From Euonymus europaeus (taxonomy: Eukaryota; Streptophyta; Magnoliopsida; Celastrales; Celastraceae), in assembly GCA_963580455.1 (NCBI GenBank), contig OY756966.1, forward strand, positions 23,687,001-23,751,000: a stretch of 64,000 nt of DNA, given 5' to 3'. The number at the start of each line of letters is the position of its first letter. Within the stretch, counting starts at the first letter, position 1. The notes beneath the pieces were generated by a model. The model ran no database searches. It had not been told where the DNA came from and saw nothing but the letters and a program-made list of their open reading frames with translations. The position numbers were made by a program, and so were the translations under genes. Shown here piece after piece: positions 61,501 through 64,000 of this stretch.

Positions 61501-62992
61501 ACAAGAGGTTGGATTTCTGAATCACAGTCTGCAGGAGTTTTTTTTTTTTTTTTGGTTGAATCTATAAGCAGTGTTACAACTGAACTCTCCTTGAAAACTA
61601 GGGACGATTCTCCAGATTTAACACAAGCCAGCACCAATGAGTTGAAGACTTCTGAGACAAATCGTCAAACTTATGCAATGGCTGTGCAACATGCATTTAC
61701 TAATACTGGGAAGGTTAAAAATTTAAGCCTCAATATTCTCTGCAGTTATGTTTTATTTGATCTATTTCACTTAGTATAACCTTTCTTGTTTTGTTTGTCT
61801 AGGGTCTGCCATTTTCAAATTCAAGATCACAATCTTATATTTCTGAGGTGTTGGCTGCATCTCCTCGCATGGATTGTGGAGGACCATTGTCTGTCATCCC
61901 ACATCTCAAAAGCACTCCAAGGGTACTGCCCTTAAGAGTAGCTGCCATGTCTAAAATACTGGTAAATACGGTGTTTAGAAGCCCTTTCCCTAGCATATTT
62001 TATTTGTTGGCATGTGGTTGCTCATCGAGCATGGTACTAATCATAGACTTCTTTATTATTTTTACTTCTGAAAATCTATTTTCCTTGTCGTTGGAACTAA
62101 TTGCCTACAAAGTGTTAGAACTTGTAAGTACTATAGCGCTACTGCTAGTGTGAGTGTATGATTCTTTTGTCATTTTATGTTCTTGAGGTTTTTTTTTTCT
62201 TTCTTCAAATCAAGGATTGTGATGTCATATTTTGTGGGTTGGGATTTGATGTTCTTAAGGATTTGGCTTCTGCAAGGAAGAGTTGCATTTCCCAGTTTAT
62301 GTTTTGCCTTTATAGATTCAATGCTACTCTTTCTTTTAGATCAATGTGATTGCTTTTGCTTTGTAGTTAGCACACCCTCCTTGGTGCCTTTATAATGTAA
62401 GTCCTCGTATGCATATCATTGCTTGCCAGTCCTTTGAAAGGTCAGTTGACGTAGAATCTACTTATGAATCATTGCTTCTTGCTTCTACTCCCAACGTGAT
62501 GTTTCCCCACCCGCAAGGTGTTTGGATGTTTGCTGGATTCTCTGATTGCCCACTTTATTCAGTTTTGGCTTCTTTTTGTATTGCCAATTACAACACATCA
62601 TGGTCTAATTAGTATTTGATGATTTTGTACCATTTTTCCACGACGGGAAATTTATCATGGTTATTTATTAGCTTCTTATCACATGCTTTCCAGGTACCAA
62701 CTGTATTTGATAAACAAGGGGCACAACTACTTGCAGTTGCTTTCCTTGTGGTATCAAGGACCTGGGTTTCAGACCGGATTGCCTCATTGAATGGTACTTT
62801 TAGTTTCTCGTGGGGAAGGGGGAATTTGAATTTGATACTCGGAAGGTATTACATGTAATGGCTGAATATATGTGTTTTCTCAGGTACTACTGTAAAGTTT
62901 GTTTTGGAGCAAGACAAAGCATCCTTCATTAGGTTGATCGGTATTAGCGTTCTTCAAAGTGCTGCATCTTCTTTCATCGCACCTTCATTAAG
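55593..62992 (+). CDS. ABCD1: Peroxisomal ABC transporter ABCD1 (CTS/PXA1/PED3), 3' part beyond the window
   Basis: Full-size plant ABCD transporter that imports fatty acids and their CoA esters, and precursors of jasmonate and auxin, into peroxisomes. Thirteen coding exons visible: 55593-55654, 56359-56644, 56977-57201, 57739-57936, 58041-58495, 58894-59026, 59110-59188, 60800-61038, 61203-61507, 61572-61713, 61803-61961, 62694-62793, 62884-62992. They encode about 830 of roughly 1340 residues. Start MPSLQLL is conserved. The first membrane domain covers about 70-400. NBD1 has Walker [10 protein letters not shown] at 480-488, signature LSLGEQQ at 581-587, Walker B FAILDE at 601-606 and the H-loop SHRP around 635. 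The second membrane domain begins ([25 protein letters not shown]). The second NBD lies outside. The exon 9/10 join (YK then S, with the usual R lost) uses a weak donor and a tandem acceptor aagcag; all other junctions are canonical. Confidence 0.95.
60420..60630. mobile_element. Probable MITE in ABCD1 intron 7
   Basis: GGAATGGAGCATTCCATTCC near 60430 and GGAATGGAATGCTCCATTCC near 60563 are inverted/self-complementary. The right side ends CTCAAGACCATACGGGGCC, an end type shared by many plant MITEs. Intron 7 is unusually long (1.6 kb), consistent with insertion. Left end not fixed. Confidence 0.4.
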
Positions 62993-63304
62993 GTAACTTA
63001 AATTTACTATACCTGACTTCCTGTTCATGTGCTGTGAATTTGTTACCTAATCAAGTAAGATATGTGATATATCTGAGTTATAATTATTTTATATTTTTTC
63101 CTCCTGGGAGTTGCATCTCAGCAATATTTACACTTCATTTTATTGCAAGTGTGAATGTAACATATACTTTTACTAGTCTCATGGATGTATTTTTCTCAGT
63201 TGGGCAAAAGACTGGTTAAAATACCTTTATTAGACAAGTAAAAGGGGAGGGCCTAGGACTGTTCTGGAGCACTTCGTATAGCACCCTCTTTGTCCCTATT
63301 AAAA

Positions 63305-63425
63305 TTGCACCTCATTTCCTAGAATGAACAACTCCCCTGCACGAGGCTCCCACAGTGGGTAGGTCGGGGACGTGTAAGATGTATGCAAGCCTTTCTCCCA
63401 CATAATATGTGGCGAGGTGGTTATT
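63305..63425 (-). mobile_element. Au-like SINE tail (- strand)
   Basis: On the - strand: CACATATTATGTGGGAGAAA, GCATACATCTTACACGTCCC, CGACCTACCCACTGTGGGAG and CCTCGTGCAGGGGAG, the 3' part of an Au SINE. Confidence 0.6.
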
Positions 63426-63667
63426 GAAACTAATTTATTTTGGGGTGTCACTGGAGTTTTTTCTATGTATCTTCTTCCAGCTTGGAAAAAGTTCTGTCCA
63501 AGAAAACTGGACAGCTGACTTTGATACTTTATGTGGGAACCTCATATAGTCATACCTGGCATTGATTCTCAATTTTTTGTCGAAGTCAGATTCTTCAAGA
63601 CTTCCATCACAGGCATCTGATTGGATCTCAGACTGTAACTGAAAAATACTCAAATTTGTGCACATTA

Positions 63668-63772
63668 TTATTTTTATGAGTTCAATTCTTGGGAACAGCT
63701 TCTCCAAGGTAAGGTCTGCGTACATCTTGCATGTCCTCGACCCACTGCGGGAGTTCTGTGCACAAGTATTTG
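63668..63772 (+). mobile_element. Au-like SINE tail (+ strand)
   Basis: GAGTTCAATTCTTGGGAACAG (box B region), GGTAAGGTCTGCGTACATC, CCTCGACCCACTGCGGGAG and TTCTGTGCACAAG match the 3' part of the Au SINE, oriented as the host gene and opposite to its neighbour at 63305. Confidence 0.6.
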
Positions 63773-64000
63773 TTTTTACCTTTTTAGTATATTCCAATGT
63801 AGCCCTTCTGACTGTAAAGTGAAAAGGTAGACCAATTACTGAATGTCTCATGCTTTTATTCACTAACCTTAAGCACAAACACAGCTCTAGGGTTCTAAAG
63901 CTATCCTATTTTTTCTTTTAGTCGTCTTCAGAAGTGGAGCTGAAAAAGAACCTATTCAGTGATACAAATTCCCTATGAGTATATGAAATGATATATTCTT

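Larger units (their letters stand above)
62993..64000 (+). other. ABCD1 intron 13 (continues past the window) with SINE fragments
   Basis: Donor gtaact at 62993. I looked for the expected next exon (the stretch after IAPSLR) up to 64000 and did not find it, so the intron is over 1 kb. Two Au-like SINE tails lie inside. Confidence 0.6.

Noticed and set aside
1..64000. CRISPR arrays, bacterial operons, rRNA, organellar inserts or viral gene blocks.
   Set aside because: Repeats here are transposon-derived or microsatellites; no regular spacer array, ribosomal gene or virus-like coding block was seen.

Overview
The window is nuclear DNA of a flowering plant, almost certainly a eudicot. The genes are broken by short AT-rich GT-AG introns, they match plant-only families, and the spacers are filled with plant MITEs, SINEs and retrotransposon debris. 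An asterid (possibly Lamiales) source is a weak guess from the style of the MITEs and of the ABCD1 N-terminus.

Eight protein-coding genes can be modelled. Six are complete and on the + strand: an uncharacterised CxCxxC-type plant protein (1131-2746); an AP2/ERF factor of the RAP2-4/DREB A-6 type (9878-10909); a trehalose-6-phosphate phosphatase (26891-29017); an HCC2-type SCO1 homologue (36914-40224); a TPR protein of the TPR13/TPR14 kind (41756-44623); and an NPF (NRT1/PTR) transporter (48088-50819). The one - strand gene is an intronless proline-rich LEA_2/NHL membrane protein (34942-35763), divergent from HCC2. The last gene is a peroxisomal full-length ABC transporter of the ABCD1/CTS/PXA1 type (coding from 55593), which runs off the right edge after 13 coding exons. 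Exon junctions were worked out by hand: every internal junction keeps frame and gives a continuous family-like protein.

Layout: 1-2.9 kb gene 1; 3-9.4 kb repeats (hAT MITEs, a long near-perfect hairpin, a 576-bp tandem duplication, an 82-bp triplication); 9.4-11.2 kb ERF; 11.2-26 kb gene-poor, with a decayed serine carboxypeptidase-like pseudogene, a second fragment of the same family, a Stowaway MITE, a Tourist-like MITE and a LINE tail; 26-29 kb TPP with a G-box-rich promoter; 29-34.9 kb gene-poor; 34.9-50.8 kb a gene cluster; 50.8-53.1 kb spacer; 53.1 kb to the end ABCD1, whose introns hold SINE and MITE insertions.

The genes do not form one pathway. ERF and TPP both carry CACGTG elements close to their TATA boxes, which fits stress/ABA-type control, but this is inference. 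I found no CRISPR array, no organellar block and no clear undescribed system. The most notable items are the 55-bp-arm hairpin at 4.4-4.5 kb, the GC-AG intron in TPP, the loss of copper ligands in the SCO1 homologue, and the serine carboxypeptidase relics next to a truncated hAT element.
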